This document shows positions 25,284 through 32,987 of a stretch of 34,825 nt of DNA, one piece after another (within the stretch, counting starts at the first letter, position 1; every line of letters starts with the position of its first letter). Made by a program: the position numbers and the translations under genes. The stretch covers positions 1 through 34,825 of the forward strand of contig CAJUGG010000058.1 in the NCBI GenBank assembly GCA_910585995.1, given 5' to 3'. The notes below the pieces were generated by a model that was not told the origin of the DNA, did no database searches, and saw only the letters and a program-made list of their open reading frames with translations. Origin of the DNA: an uncultured Lachnospiraceae bacterium. Lineage in GTDB: Bacteria > Bacillota > Clostridia > Lachnospirales > Lachnospiraceae.

Positions 25284-26405
25284 TTACACGGTATCATTTC
25301 TCTTGACATATCCCGGATTGCCCGGCTCTGCAATAATCTCTTTCATCCGTGTAACCTTTGCATATTTATCCACAACCTGTCTTTCAATATGTACATGATC
25401 TCCAATCACTGCTCCTGCAAGGATGACACTGTCTTTAATCACAGCCCCTGGTTTGATCACACAGCCTCTGCCGATCACCGAATTTTCCACGGTTCCCTCG
25501 ATCAGACAGCCATTAGAGATAAAGGAACCCTTCACCTCTGCGGTATCAAAATACTGCGTCGGGCTGGAATCATTGGTTCTGGTGTAGATCGGCCATGCAT
25601 CGCTAAAGAGACTTTTGGCATTCTTCAGGTCTAAAAGTGACAGATTCGCATCATAGAAGCTCTTAAAATCTGTAATCGGGGCAAAGAAGCCCTTGTGAGC
25701 CACACCACGGATATCCATCTCTTTGTCGCTGCACTTGTCATTGATGATCTTTCTTAAAGTATACATGGAAGAAGTCTTCTGTGCCTGCTGTACCAGCTCT
25801 ACAAACACTTCTTTTTTCATCACATAGGTATCCATGAAAATATTGCGAGTTTTCTTGGAACCATTATTTCTCTCGATGGAGTCCACACCTTTTTGACGGT
25901 TCAGATTCAGGCAGTCACAATTCAAATAGGCATCTTTTGCATTGTCAACCGAATGATACAAAAGTGTCACATCTGCACCGGACTCCTCATGCATATTCAT
26001 CAATGCATCAAAATCCTGCGTATAGACCATATAAGCCGGAGCGATCACCACATGGGTATTGCTTGCTCTCTCGATCCGGTCCAGATGATCTGCATAGACC
26101 TTGATATCTGTATTATAATAATCATTCTCTGCCGGAGAATCGGTAAACAACATCTGCAGATACCCACGTTTAGAGTTGATGTTGTAATGTCTTCCGGTTC
26201 CTAAATGCTCTACTAAAGAACGCGGCTTTCTTCTAATATACACCTGAATCCTGTCAATGCCGCTGTTGGACATATTGGAGATTGGAAAATCAATCACACG
26301 ATATCTGCCAAGGAAGGAGAAGGCGCCGATTGAACGATAAGTTTCCATCCCCTCTACCCAGATGTGGTTTTCTGAAAAACTTACTATTCCTAATGCTCTT
26401 GCCAT
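25284..26405 (-). CDS. glgD: Glucose-1-phosphate adenylyltransferase, GlgD subunit
   Basis: GlgD is the regulatory partner of GlgC in Firmicute ADP-glucose pyrophosphorylase, the committed step of glycogen synthesis. The 373-residue protein aligns in layout with GlgC: nucleotidyltransferase fold (about 1-250) and a left-handed beta-helix (about 275-373) with repeated VIGRGCVIKPGAVI-like turns. The catalytic signature GGRGSRL of GlgC is replaced here by FSENHIWVEGMETYR, and the metal-binding SGDH motif by APAYMV, so this subunit is expected to be inactive alone. It begins seven bases after the glgC stop with AAAGGGG as RBS. Loss of catalytic residues is typical of GlgD. A terminator follows. 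Confidence 0.95.
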   Translation of the reverse strand: MARALGIVSFSENHIWVEGMETYRSIGAFSFLGRYRVIDFPISNMSNSGIDRIQVYIRRKPRSLVEHLGTGRHYNINSKRGYLQMLFTDSPAENDYYNTDIKVYADHLDRIERASNTHVVIAPAYMVYTQDFDALMNMHEESGADVTLLYHSVDNAKDAYLNCDCLNLNRQKGVDSIERNNGSKKTRNIFMDTYVMKKEVFVELVQQAQKTSSMYTLRKIINDKCSDKEMDIRGVAHKGFFAPITDFKSFYDANLSLLDLKNAKSLFSDAWPIYTRTNDSSPTQYFDTAEVKGSFISNGCLIEGTVENSVIGRGCVIKPGAVIKDSVILAGAVIGDHVHIERQVVDKYAKVTRMKEIIAEPGNPGYVKRNDTV

Positions 26406-26412
26406 AATGATT

Positions 26413-27549
26413 CTACCCCTTTACATTTTTCGCTACCAGTTCAATATGTTCACTGTCTGCACTTCCTACGGTTACTTTGCTGCCGATCTTCACGCCATCG
26501 GCCACAAGAGCACGCTGTACCACTGCGCCCTCTTCCACCACTGCACCTGGCATCAGGACACTGTCGATCACCTTAGCGCCCGGACCAACTTTTGCACCGG
26601 TAAACAATACGGAATTTCTTACTTCACCCTCAATCACGCAGCCCTGTGTGATATAAGCGCGTTTTACATTTGCCTCAGAAGACACATACTGCGGAAGTAC
26701 CAGTACATCTTCGGTATAGATCTTCCAAGTATGGTCGTCCAGATCCAGACCATTTTTCTTGTCCAGAAGGTCCATATTAGCCTCCCACAGAGAATCAATG
26801 GTTCCCACATCTTTCCAGTATCCTTTGAATTTATATGCAAACAGTCTCTTGTCATCATTCAGAAGCGCTGGGATAATATCCTTACCGAAGTCGTGGCTTG
26901 ACTCCTCATTCTTCATATCTGCCACTAACATCTTGCGAAGCAGCTTCCAGTTAAAGATATAGATACCCATGGAAGCCAGATTACTCTTTGGCTCTGCCGG
27001 TTTCTCCTCAAACTCCACGATCCTTCCTGTCTCCGGCTCCGTATTCATAATACCAAAACGGCTTGCCTCTTTCATTGGAACCTCGATCACGGCAATCGTT
27101 GCATCTGCTTCATTCTCTTTATGGCTTTGAAGCATCTTTGCATAGTTCATCTTGTAAATATGGTCTCCCGAAAGGATCAGCACATATTCTGGATCATAAT
27201 TATCCACAAAATCAATATTTTGAGAAATCGCATCTGCTGTACCTCTGTATACATCCAGATTAGCATCTGCTTTTTCCCGCGGCGGAAGTACAAACACACC
27301 GCTGTCACGAGCATCCAGCCCCCAACGGCTGCCGCCCGCCACATAACTGTTCAGCAACACGGACTCATACTGCGTCAACACGCCAACTACATCAATGCCG
27401 CTGTTCGCACAATTACTCAGGGGAAAATCAATAATCTTGTACTTTCCGCCGTATGAAACAGCCGGTTTTGCTACCTTATTGGTAAGATCATGCAGACGAG
27501 AGCCACGCCCGCCGGCCAAAATCATTGCCAACATATTATTTTGTTTCAT
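26413..27549 (-). CDS. glgC: Glucose-1-phosphate adenylyltransferase, catalytic GlgC subunit
   Basis: The catalytic subunit converts glucose-1-phosphate and ATP to ADP-glucose and pyrophosphate for glycogen synthesis. The 378-residue protein opens with MLAMILAGGRGSRLHDLT and KPAVSYGGKYKIIDFPLSN, the ATP-binding and substrate region; LSGDHIYKM holds the catalytic Asp. The C-terminal beta-helix carries hexapeptide-like repeats (VLFTGAKVGPGAKVIDSVLM split across turns). The start at MKQNNMLAM (27549) was chosen because GAGGG lies about nine bases upstream; the seven codons before it are open but unlikely. It is the first gene of the glgCD operon and has a good promoter. Confidence 0.96.
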   Translation of the reverse strand: MKQNNMLAMILAGGRGSRLHDLTNKVAKPAVSYGGKYKIIDFPLSNCANSGIDVVGVLTQYESVLLNSYVAGGSRWGLDARDSGVFVLPPREKADANLDVYRGTADAISQNIDFVDNYDPEYVLILSGDHIYKMNYAKMLQSHKENEADATIAVIEVPMKEASRFGIMNTEPETGRIVEFEEKPAEPKSNLASMGIYIFNWKLLRKMLVADMKNEESSHDFGKDIIPALLNDDKRLFAYKFKGYWKDVGTIDSLWEANMDLLDKKNGLDLDDHTWKIYTEDVLVLPQYVSSEANVKRAYITQGCVIEGEVRNSVLFTGAKVGPGAKVIDSVLMPGAVVEEGAVVQRALVADGVKIGSKVTVGSADSEHIELVAKNVKG

Positions 27550-27584
27550 AGAAAGGTCCCTCACTTTCATTTATATACATTCCT

Positions 27585-27613
27585 ATTATACAATTATATG
27601 ATATAAATTGCAA
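27585..27613 (-). promoter_or_regulatory. Predicted promoter of glgCD
   Basis: On the minus strand TTGCAA (27608-27613) and a perfect TATAAT (27585-27590) are separated by 17 bases. An overlapping alternative pairs TTGAAA (27615-27620) with TATAAT at 27593-27598 (16-base spacer). Start sites would lie about 30 bases before the glgC ATG. Confidence 0.65.
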
Positions 27614-27715
27614 TTTTCAACTTACTTTTTCACACTTTGCACAAATATTCTCTAAGATTTCCCCATTTTTCCCCTTACTTTTGTCTATATTTACCAACAT
27701 CCAAAATCTTCACTA

Positions 27716-29848
27716 TCACATGGAAACCCGCTCTTCAATCTCTGCCATCTTTGCCTTATTCAATCGGGTATCTCCTTTTACCCGCGAATAGGACAGATAC
27801 CCATTCATACGGTCAATCTTTGTCAGGTTTTTGCTGCCGCAAACCGGGCAGACGTCCATATCCAGCTCCTGATGCCCGCAGTCGTCGCAGTACGCCAGCG
27901 ACAGATTGACGCCTTCATAGAACCCCATCTTCATCGCCCTGCGCACCAGCGTCCTCACAGCTTCTTTATTATAGGATACCGGATAGCGCACATACTGGAT
28001 CTTTCCGCCATTGCACAGCTCCCAAAAGCGCCCTTCCTTGTCCTGTTTTTCAATGGGCGTCATATCCTCTGTCACATGACAGTGAAAGCTATTGCTTACA
28101 TAGGGCCTGTCTGACACATTTTCCACCAGCCCATATTTCTTGCGGAACTGCTCGATCTGAAGTCCGCACAGACTCTCTGCCGGCGTCCCATAGATGGCAT
28201 AGAGATTGCCGTCTTCTTCTTTGAACCGGCTGATCTTCTGATTGATATACTGCATCACTTCTAGGGCAAATGCTCCGTCCTCCCGGATGGATTTCCCATT
28301 ATATAGCTCCTGAAGCTCATTGAGCGCCGTGATGCCGAAGGAAGCCGTCATAGGCTTTAGCAGAGGCTTAATCTTATCGTGAGGATTCAGATGTCCGCCA
28401 TAGAATCCGCCCTCACAGTATGCCAGCGGATTGGTGGAGGCTCTCATCTCTCCCAGATAATCATAGGTACGGATATGGAGATTGCGGATCATCTCCAGGT
28501 AATAGTCCAGGACTTCATAAAAATCCCGGTTTTCCGCTCTGGACTGTGCTAAGATCATGGGCAGATGCAGACTGACTGCCCCGATATTAAAGCGTCCCAC
28601 AAAGACAGGTTTATCCTCTTCATCCGCAGGCTTCATGCCTCCTCTTTCGTACCAGGGACTTAAAAAGGCGCGGCAGCCCATCGGGCTGATCACTCGTCCG
28701 TATCTTTGATACATATCAGAGATATAGCCTTCTCCGCTTAGAGAAAGCCAGTCTGGATACATGGTCTTAGAAGAGCAGTCAATCCCTGCTTCAAATACAT
28801 CTTCACAGACGCCTCCCACGCCATGAATAGCTTCATCATACAAAAAGACAATCTTGGGAAACAGCACTGGTTTTTTATTGCCGGGTTTGCCCTGTCCGCC
28901 TTGATGAACTTTTAACAAAGAAATATTGCACATCTTCTCAAACGGTTCTTGTCCAAGACCCATCGTTACAGTTACAAATGGGTAGTCTCCTCTGGAAGAT
29001 CCTACGGTATTTAACTTATACTCAATGCCCTGCCAGCCTTGGTCGTAATCCCGGCGGACTTTATTCATGGCATACTCTTCAGCTTTTTCCTTGGCTCCTT
29101 CCCAGGCGGCTTCGGTATAAGATAAAAATTCTTTATAATATTTGTTGTAGCTTTTTTCTGCATAAGGAGCCAACACCTTGTCCACTTCCGGTACGGTAAA
29201 ACCGCCATACTGTTGAGCTGCGGTACTTAAGATGATATCTCCCATCACATCAAAAGCAGTATCCAGAGTCTTTGGTTCGTTGTACCATACATTTCCCATC
29301 TCAAAGCCGCCGCTTAATACATTGCCAATATCGAACAGGCAGCAGTTCATGGTATCCAGCCTTGCAGACTGGTCATGGATATAGATATAACCATCCCGGC
29401 AGGCCTGCAACTCATTGCGGTTCATAAAGAACTTACGGTATAGTTCTTTATTCAGCTCATTGAAGATCAGGCTGCGCTTTGTGGCAACCAAAGCGCTGTC
29501 TGTGTTGGCATTGCTCTTGTCACCGATGTAGCGGATGGACTGGCTCTTGGTATATACATCATCCATCATATGGACAAAATCTTTTTTATAGTTTCGATAA
29601 TCCCGATAGCTTTTGGCCACCGCCGGATTGACTTGATCTAGTGCACCCTCCACAATATTGTGCATATCCTGGATATCGATGCCTTCTTTTCCCAGAGATT
29701 CCGCCTTTTTCTGAGCGAACTCACAGATAAAGCGAATCTCTTCTTCGGAAAATTTGTACAGAATCCTGGACGCCGACTTATTCACTGCGCGGATAATCTT
29801 CTCCACATTGAATGTCTCTTTGGTCCCGTCTTTTTTAACTACATGCAC
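27716..29848 (-). CDS. nrdD: Anaerobic (class III) ribonucleoside-triphosphate reductase
   Basis: NrdD reduces ribonucleoside triphosphates to deoxynucleotides with a glycyl radical in the absence of oxygen. The 710-residue protein starts with an ATP-cone regulatory domain (VKKDGTKETFNVEKIIRAV), followed by the large ten-stranded barrel with INFL-like and active-site Cys-bearing loops. The C-terminus has a four-Cys zinc site (CDDC at 654-657 and CPVC at 667-670) and the glycyl radical motif RMNGY with Gly683. The start is a GTG: the codon at 29848 has AGGGG eight bases upstream, whereas the GTG three codons earlier has none. The activase gene nrdG is not beside it, nor in this window. The csoR-like gene lies 5' of it in the same direction. 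Confidence 0.94.
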   Translation of the reverse strand: MHVVKKDGTKETFNVEKIIRAVNKSASRILYKFSEEEIRFICEFAQKKAESLGKEGIDIQDMHNIVEGALDQVNPAVAKSYRDYRNYKKDFVHMMDDVYTKSQSIRYIGDKSNANTDSALVATKRSLIFNELNKELYRKFFMNRNELQACRDGYIYIHDQSARLDTMNCCLFDIGNVLSGGFEMGNVWYNEPKTLDTAFDVMGDIILSTAAQQYGGFTVPEVDKVLAPYAEKSYNKYYKEFLSYTEAAWEGAKEKAEEYAMNKVRRDYDQGWQGIEYKLNTVGSSRGDYPFVTVTMGLGQEPFEKMCNISLLKVHQGGQGKPGNKKPVLFPKIVFLYDEAIHGVGGVCEDVFEAGIDCSSKTMYPDWLSLSGEGYISDMYQRYGRVISPMGCRAFLSPWYERGGMKPADEEDKPVFVGRFNIGAVSLHLPMILAQSRAENRDFYEVLDYYLEMIRNLHIRTYDYLGEMRASTNPLAYCEGGFYGGHLNPHDKIKPLLKPMTASFGITALNELQELYNGKSIREDGAFALEVMQYINQKISRFKEEDGNLYAIYGTPAESLCGLQIEQFRKKYGLVENVSDRPYVSNSFHCHVTEDMTPIEKQDKEGRFWELCNGGKIQYVRYPVSYNKEAVRTLVRRAMKMGFYEGVNLSLAYCDDCGHQELDMDVCPVCGSKNLTKIDRMNGYLSYSRVKGDTRLNKAKMAEIEERVSM

Positions 29849-29877
29849 TCTTTTCACCCCTATTTTTTATCATCATA

Positions 29878-29899
29878 GGGTCAAAATACCTTTTGACCC
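29878..29899. promoter_or_regulatory. Perfect dyad between csoR-like gene and nrdD (candidate operator)
   Basis: GGGTCAAAA and its exact complement (nine-base arms, four-base loop) sit 30 bases ahead of the nrdD start and just after the csoR-like stop. It lacks a following T-run on the minus strand, so it is not a good terminator. A DNA-binding repressor site or a leader hairpin is more likely. Confidence 0.35.
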
Positions 29900-29904
29900 C
29901 AACA

Positions 29905-30273
29905 TCATTTCATAAAGCGGTCAATCGCCTCTGTCAGATCTGCGATTGCTTCCATATCCCCACATTCCACTGCATCCACTAAGCAGTGTGTAATATGGTC
30001 CTTTAAGATCACTTTGCCAGTGTTATTGATGGCAGATTTTACAGCGGAGAGCTGCACCAACACTTCACTGCAGTCCCTTCCGTCTTCCACCATCCGCCGG
30101 ATGGACTCCAGATGTCCGATCGCCCTGGATAAACGGTTCAAGACCGCCTTGGTATTGGCATGCGTATGCGTGTGCGCATGTACATGCCCTCCGTCCTGTG
30201 TGTGCTCGTGCACATGCGTATGTTCATACACTGTCCCGTCCGGGGCAGTGTGTGTGTGTTTCTCTCCTGTCAT
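29905..30273 (-). CDS. CsoR/RcnR-family metal-sensing repressor with His-rich N-terminus
   Basis: The 122-residue protein has the all-helical DUF156/CsoR fold: NRLSRAIGHLESIRRMVEDG at about 46-65, then the metal ligands Cys68, His93 and Cys97 in a C-H-C arrangement like copper(I)-sensing CsoR. Unusually, residues 1-40 contain 11 histidines in HTH, HVHEH and HVHAHTHTH clusters, a likely metal-binding tail. Family members release DNA when they bind copper, nickel or formaldehyde; the C-H-C set favours Cu(I). No copper exporter or chaperone gene is close by, so its target is unclear; the adjacent dyad and nrdD are candidates. AGGAG lies six bases before the ATG. Confidence 0.88.
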   Translation of the reverse strand: MTGEKHTHTAPDGTVYEHTHVHEHTQDGGHVHAHTHTHANTKAVLNRLSRAIGHLESIRRMVEDGRDCSEVLVQLSAVKSAINNTGKVILKDHITHCLVDAVECGDMEAIADLTEAIDRFMK

Positions 30274-30303
30274 CCTAATCTCCTATGCAAGTCTTTTAAT
30301 TTA

Positions 30304-30406
30304 AGTTCCGCATCTCCCCTCCCAATGCCCCTGCTCTAAAAGCATTTTCGATCACTTCGTGCTCGAAAATCCTTTTGGGCATTGTCCGGTCCGATGCTGT
30401 TTTATG
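30304..30406. repeat. Tandem 103-bp hairpin repeat, unit 1
   Basis: The unit starts AGTTCCGCATCTCCCCTCCC. It forms a long interrupted stem: CAATGCCC with GGGCATTG, AAAAG with CTTTT, and ATTTTCGA with TCGAAAAT, capped by CAC-TTC-GTG. The period to unit 2 is exactly 103 bases. The 3' flank (TCCGGTCCGATGCTGTTTTA) is single-stranded. It lies downstream of asnS. Confidence 0.9.
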
Positions 30407-30509
30407 AGTTCCGCATCTTCCCTCCCAATGCCCCTGCTCTAAAAGCATTTTCGATCACTTCGTGCTCAAAAATCCTTTTGGGCATTGTCCGGTCCGATGC
30501 TGTTTTAAG
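30407..30509. repeat. Tandem 103-bp hairpin repeat, unit 2
   Basis: Nearly identical to unit 1, with few substitutions. One falls in the inner stem (TCAAAAAT instead of TCGAAAAT); in a minus-strand transcript this keeps a G-U pair, in a plus-strand one it breaks a pair. The following AGTTCCGTATCTT is the start of a third unit cut off at the asnS stop codon. Confidence 0.9.
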
Positions 30510-30520
30510 AGTTCCGTATC

Positions 30521-31912
30521 TTACAGATCACAGTTTTTTACTGTTCTTGGGAAGGGTATGACGTCGCGGATATTGCTCATGCCGGTCAGGTACATGATAC
30601 AGCGTTCAAAGCCTAAGCCAAAGCCGGCGTGGCGGGCAGAGCCGTATCTGCGCAGATCCAGATAAAAACCATAGTCTTCTTTGCGAAGTCCAAGTTCATC
30701 CATGCGGGCGGTCAGTTTCTCTAAGCTGTCCTCTCTTTGGCTGCCCCCGATGATCTCACCGATCCCTGGAACCAGGCAGTCCATAGCTGCTACGGTCTTG
30801 TTGTCTTCATTTAATTTCATATAGAAGGCTTTGATCTCCTTTGGATAGTCCGTGACAAATACCGGGCGTTTGAACACTTGTTCGGTTAGATAGCGCTCAT
30901 GCTCCGTCTGTAAATCGCAGCCCCAGGATACTTTATAGTCAAACTTGTTGTTGTTTTTCTCTAAGATCTCAACAGCTTCTGTATACGTCACATGTCCAAA
31001 CTCTGCATGTAACACTTGATTTAAACGGTCTAAAAGCCCCTTGTCCACAAAAGAATTGAAAAAATTCATCTCTTCAGGCGCATGTTCTAATACATATCGG
31101 ATCACATATTTTAACATATCTTCTGCCACCCGCATATTATCCTCAAGATCTGCAAAAGCCATCTCCGGCTCAATCATCCAGAACTCGGCTGCATGACGGG
31201 TGGTGTTGGAATTTTCTGCCCGGAATGTGGGACCAAAGGTATAGATATCCCGAAAAGCCATGGCAAAAGTCTCGCCGTTTAACTGTCCGCTGACGGTTAA
31301 ATTCGTGGGTTTGCAAAAGAAATCCTGAGAAAAATCCACTTGTCCCTCTTCGGTCTTAGGTACATTGGCCAGATCCATCGTCGTCACCTGGAACATCTCT
31401 CCTGCTCCTTCACAGTCACTTCCGGTGATCAAAGGCGTATGCACATAGACAAAACCTCTCTCCTGAAAAAATTTGTGAATCGCATAGGCAGTCAGCGAAC
31501 GTACGCGAAATACGGCCTGAAATGTGTTGGTTCTGGGCCTTAGATGCGTCATGGTACGCAGATATTCCAACGTATGGCGTTTTTTCTGCAGTGGATAATC
31601 CGGTGCCGAAGCACCTTCTAAAGTCACTTCCACCGCCTGGATTTCAAAAGGCTGCTTCGCCTGCGGGGTCGCCACCAGCGTACCGCGTACAAGCACTGCC
31701 GCTCCCACATTCAGCTTGCTTACCTGTGCAAAATTTTCCATCGTATCATGATAGACAATCTGTAACGTATCAAAAAAAGAGCCATCGTGCAGTACCAAAA
31801 AGCCAAAGCTTTTCGAGTCGCGCACACTGCGGACCCAGCCACCCACGGTAATCTCTTTGTCAAGATATGCCTCTCTGTTCTTATATAATTCTCGAATTGT
31901 GATCAGTTCCAT
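30521..31912 (-). CDS. asnS: Asparaginyl-tRNA synthetase
   Basis: AsnRS charges tRNA-Asn with asparagine. The 463-residue length is standard. Residues 1 to about 110 form the anticodon-binding OB fold (ITVGGWVRSVRDSKSFGFLVLHDG); the class II catalytic domain follows with motif 2 (FRAENSNTTRHAAEFWMIEPEM) and motif 3 (GFGLGFERCIMYLTG) near the C-terminus. Asn specificity is supported by overall layout and length. GAGGGG lies about eight bases before the ATG, and a strong promoter is just upstream. The 3' end carries the tandem hairpin repeat. Confidence 0.97.
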   Translation of the reverse strand: MELITIRELYKNREAYLDKEITVGGWVRSVRDSKSFGFLVLHDGSFFDTLQIVYHDTMENFAQVSKLNVGAAVLVRGTLVATPQAKQPFEIQAVEVTLEGASAPDYPLQKKRHTLEYLRTMTHLRPRTNTFQAVFRVRSLTAYAIHKFFQERGFVYVHTPLITGSDCEGAGEMFQVTTMDLANVPKTEEGQVDFSQDFFCKPTNLTVSGQLNGETFAMAFRDIYTFGPTFRAENSNTTRHAAEFWMIEPEMAFADLEDNMRVAEDMLKYVIRYVLEHAPEEMNFFNSFVDKGLLDRLNQVLHAEFGHVTYTEAVEILEKNNNKFDYKVSWGCDLQTEHERYLTEQVFKRPVFVTDYPKEIKAFYMKLNEDNKTVAAMDCLVPGIGEIIGGSQREDSLEKLTARMDELGLRKEDYGFYLDLRRYGSARHAGFGLGFERCIMYLTGMSNIRDVIPFPRTVKNCDL

Positions 31913-31951
31913 CTTTCTTTCCCCTCACTGTATTTTCTCTATTTTCAGGAT

Positions 31952-31980
31952 AGTATAACACAAATCAAAGGTGTTATCAA
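31952..31980 (-). promoter_or_regulatory. Predicted SigA-type promoter of asnS
   Basis: TTGATA (31975-31980) and TATACT (31952-31957) are spaced by 17 bases on the minus strand, with transcript start about 35 bases before the asnS ATG. It starts two bases after the stop codon of the upstream ArAE-type gene. No T-box was seen in the short leader. Confidence 0.68.
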
Positions 31981-31981
31981 T

Positions 31982-32986
31982 TTACAGATCTTTTAGTTTG
32001 GCATCCGCAAACCGCTGCTTGACAAATAAAAATTCCTCCAGATCCATCATGACATGATACAGGATAGCCCTAGATTCAAATTCTTCTCTTGTCTTAGGCA
32101 GCGGCTCTTCCTCCATACGCCGAAACACACGTTCTAATTCTTTAATCTGCTGATCTGGTATATTTTTTTCATGTACATAGTAAGCTACATATCCCAGATA
32201 ACTGCTGATCAGCTCTGACTGTTTTGGCATCTCCCGGATCTTTTGTACGCGGCTTCGAAGCGTCTGCAGCATCACACACTGCTGCAGGCGCATCTCCATA
32301 TATTCCACGTAGTACAGATCTTCCTCTAGCATCGTATTGTATGCATGCTCATAGGCGCGTTCCAGCGCGCTGTGAATATACGCTTCCAGCTGATCCAGAT
32401 CAAGCCAGACCGGGTCTCCGCTCTGTGCCCGCTCCAGATACTTTGCAAGTTCTAAAAGAACGGTCTGCATATCGTCTTCTACTTTTTTGATATCTTCCCG
32501 GATCACTTTGAGATTGCTTGGCATCTTCCAATTCATCGCAAGCGCCATCCCTGTGCCGATCAACACAAGCGACAGTTCATTAAACGCAAATCCAAGGCTA
32601 TAGTCCGGGGACATCAGATAGTGTGTCCCCATCACGGCGTTGACAGAGATCGTATTCTGCCAGCCAATGGAATAGCAGGCAGTCACCATCAAAAAAATAT
32701 AAAATCCATAATTGACCCATTCGAGTCTTCCCGTATAATGAAAACACACAAAAATCAATGCCACAGCCAGCAAAAAAGACAAAAGTCTCTCTGCGGTCAG
32801 TTGGATTGTATCTCTTCTTGTATCCTGAACAGTCAAAAGAGCAATGATTCCCGCAGAGGTCGCATACTGAAGGTTAAAAAATTGCGCAGCAACCACCGCC
32901 ATGCTGCTTCCCACGGCGATCTTCAGTACCTTCAGTGCGATTCTCTTGCGTCTGTGGATATCAATGCCCTTTTCCATATATGACAT
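31982..32986 (-). CDS. Aromatic acid exporter (ArAE/DUF939) family membrane protein
   Basis: The 334-residue protein has four or more hydrophobic segments in residues 15-150 (VLKIAVGSSMAVVAAQFF, ERLLSFLLAVALIFVCF, YGFYIFLMVTACYSIGW and LSLVLIGTGMALAMNW), followed by a long helical cytoplasmic region (about 165-334). This is the ArAE_1 plus C-terminal domain layout found widely in Firmicutes. Known members export aromatic carboxylates; the substrate here cannot be told. The start at MSYMEKGID (32986) leaves one base after the pyk stop codon; the upstream open frame overlaps pyk. The RBS is weak (GCGGA), consistent with coupling to pyk translation. Confidence 0.85.
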   Translation of the reverse strand: MSYMEKGIDIHRRKRIALKVLKIAVGSSMAVVAAQFFNLQYATSAGIIALLTVQDTRRDTIQLTAERLLSFLLAVALIFVCFHYTGRLEWVNYGFYIFLMVTACYSIGWQNTISVNAVMGTHYLMSPDYSLGFAFNELSLVLIGTGMALAMNWKMPSNLKVIREDIKKVEDDMQTVLLELAKYLERAQSGDPVWLDLDQLEAYIHSALERAYEHAYNTMLEEDLYYVEYMEMRLQQCVMLQTLRSRVQKIREMPKQSELISSYLGYVAYYVHEKNIPDQQIKELERVFRRMEEEPLPKTREEFESRAILYHVMMDLEEFLFVKQRFADAKLKDL

Positions 32987-32987
32987 A

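Larger units (their letters stand above)
30274..30520. other. Intergenic region between asnS and the csoR-like gene
   Basis: This 247-base gap is almost filled by two tandem copies of a 103-base repeat (30304-30509) plus the start of a third (30510-30522, which runs into the asnS stop). The remaining 30 bases next to the csoR-like gene carry its RBS. No gene and no clear promoter were seen. Confidence 0.7.

Noticed and set aside
29878..29899. Rho-independent terminator of the csoR-like gene
   Set aside because: No T-run follows the stem on the minus strand; it was kept only as a candidate operator.
30304..30522. Possible CRISPR array
   Set aside because: Only two full 103-bp units with no spacers and no cas genes; it is a simple tandem hairpin repeat.
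31913..31981. T-box leader in front of asnS
   Set aside because: The leader between promoter and start codon is only about 35 bases, far too short for a T-box.
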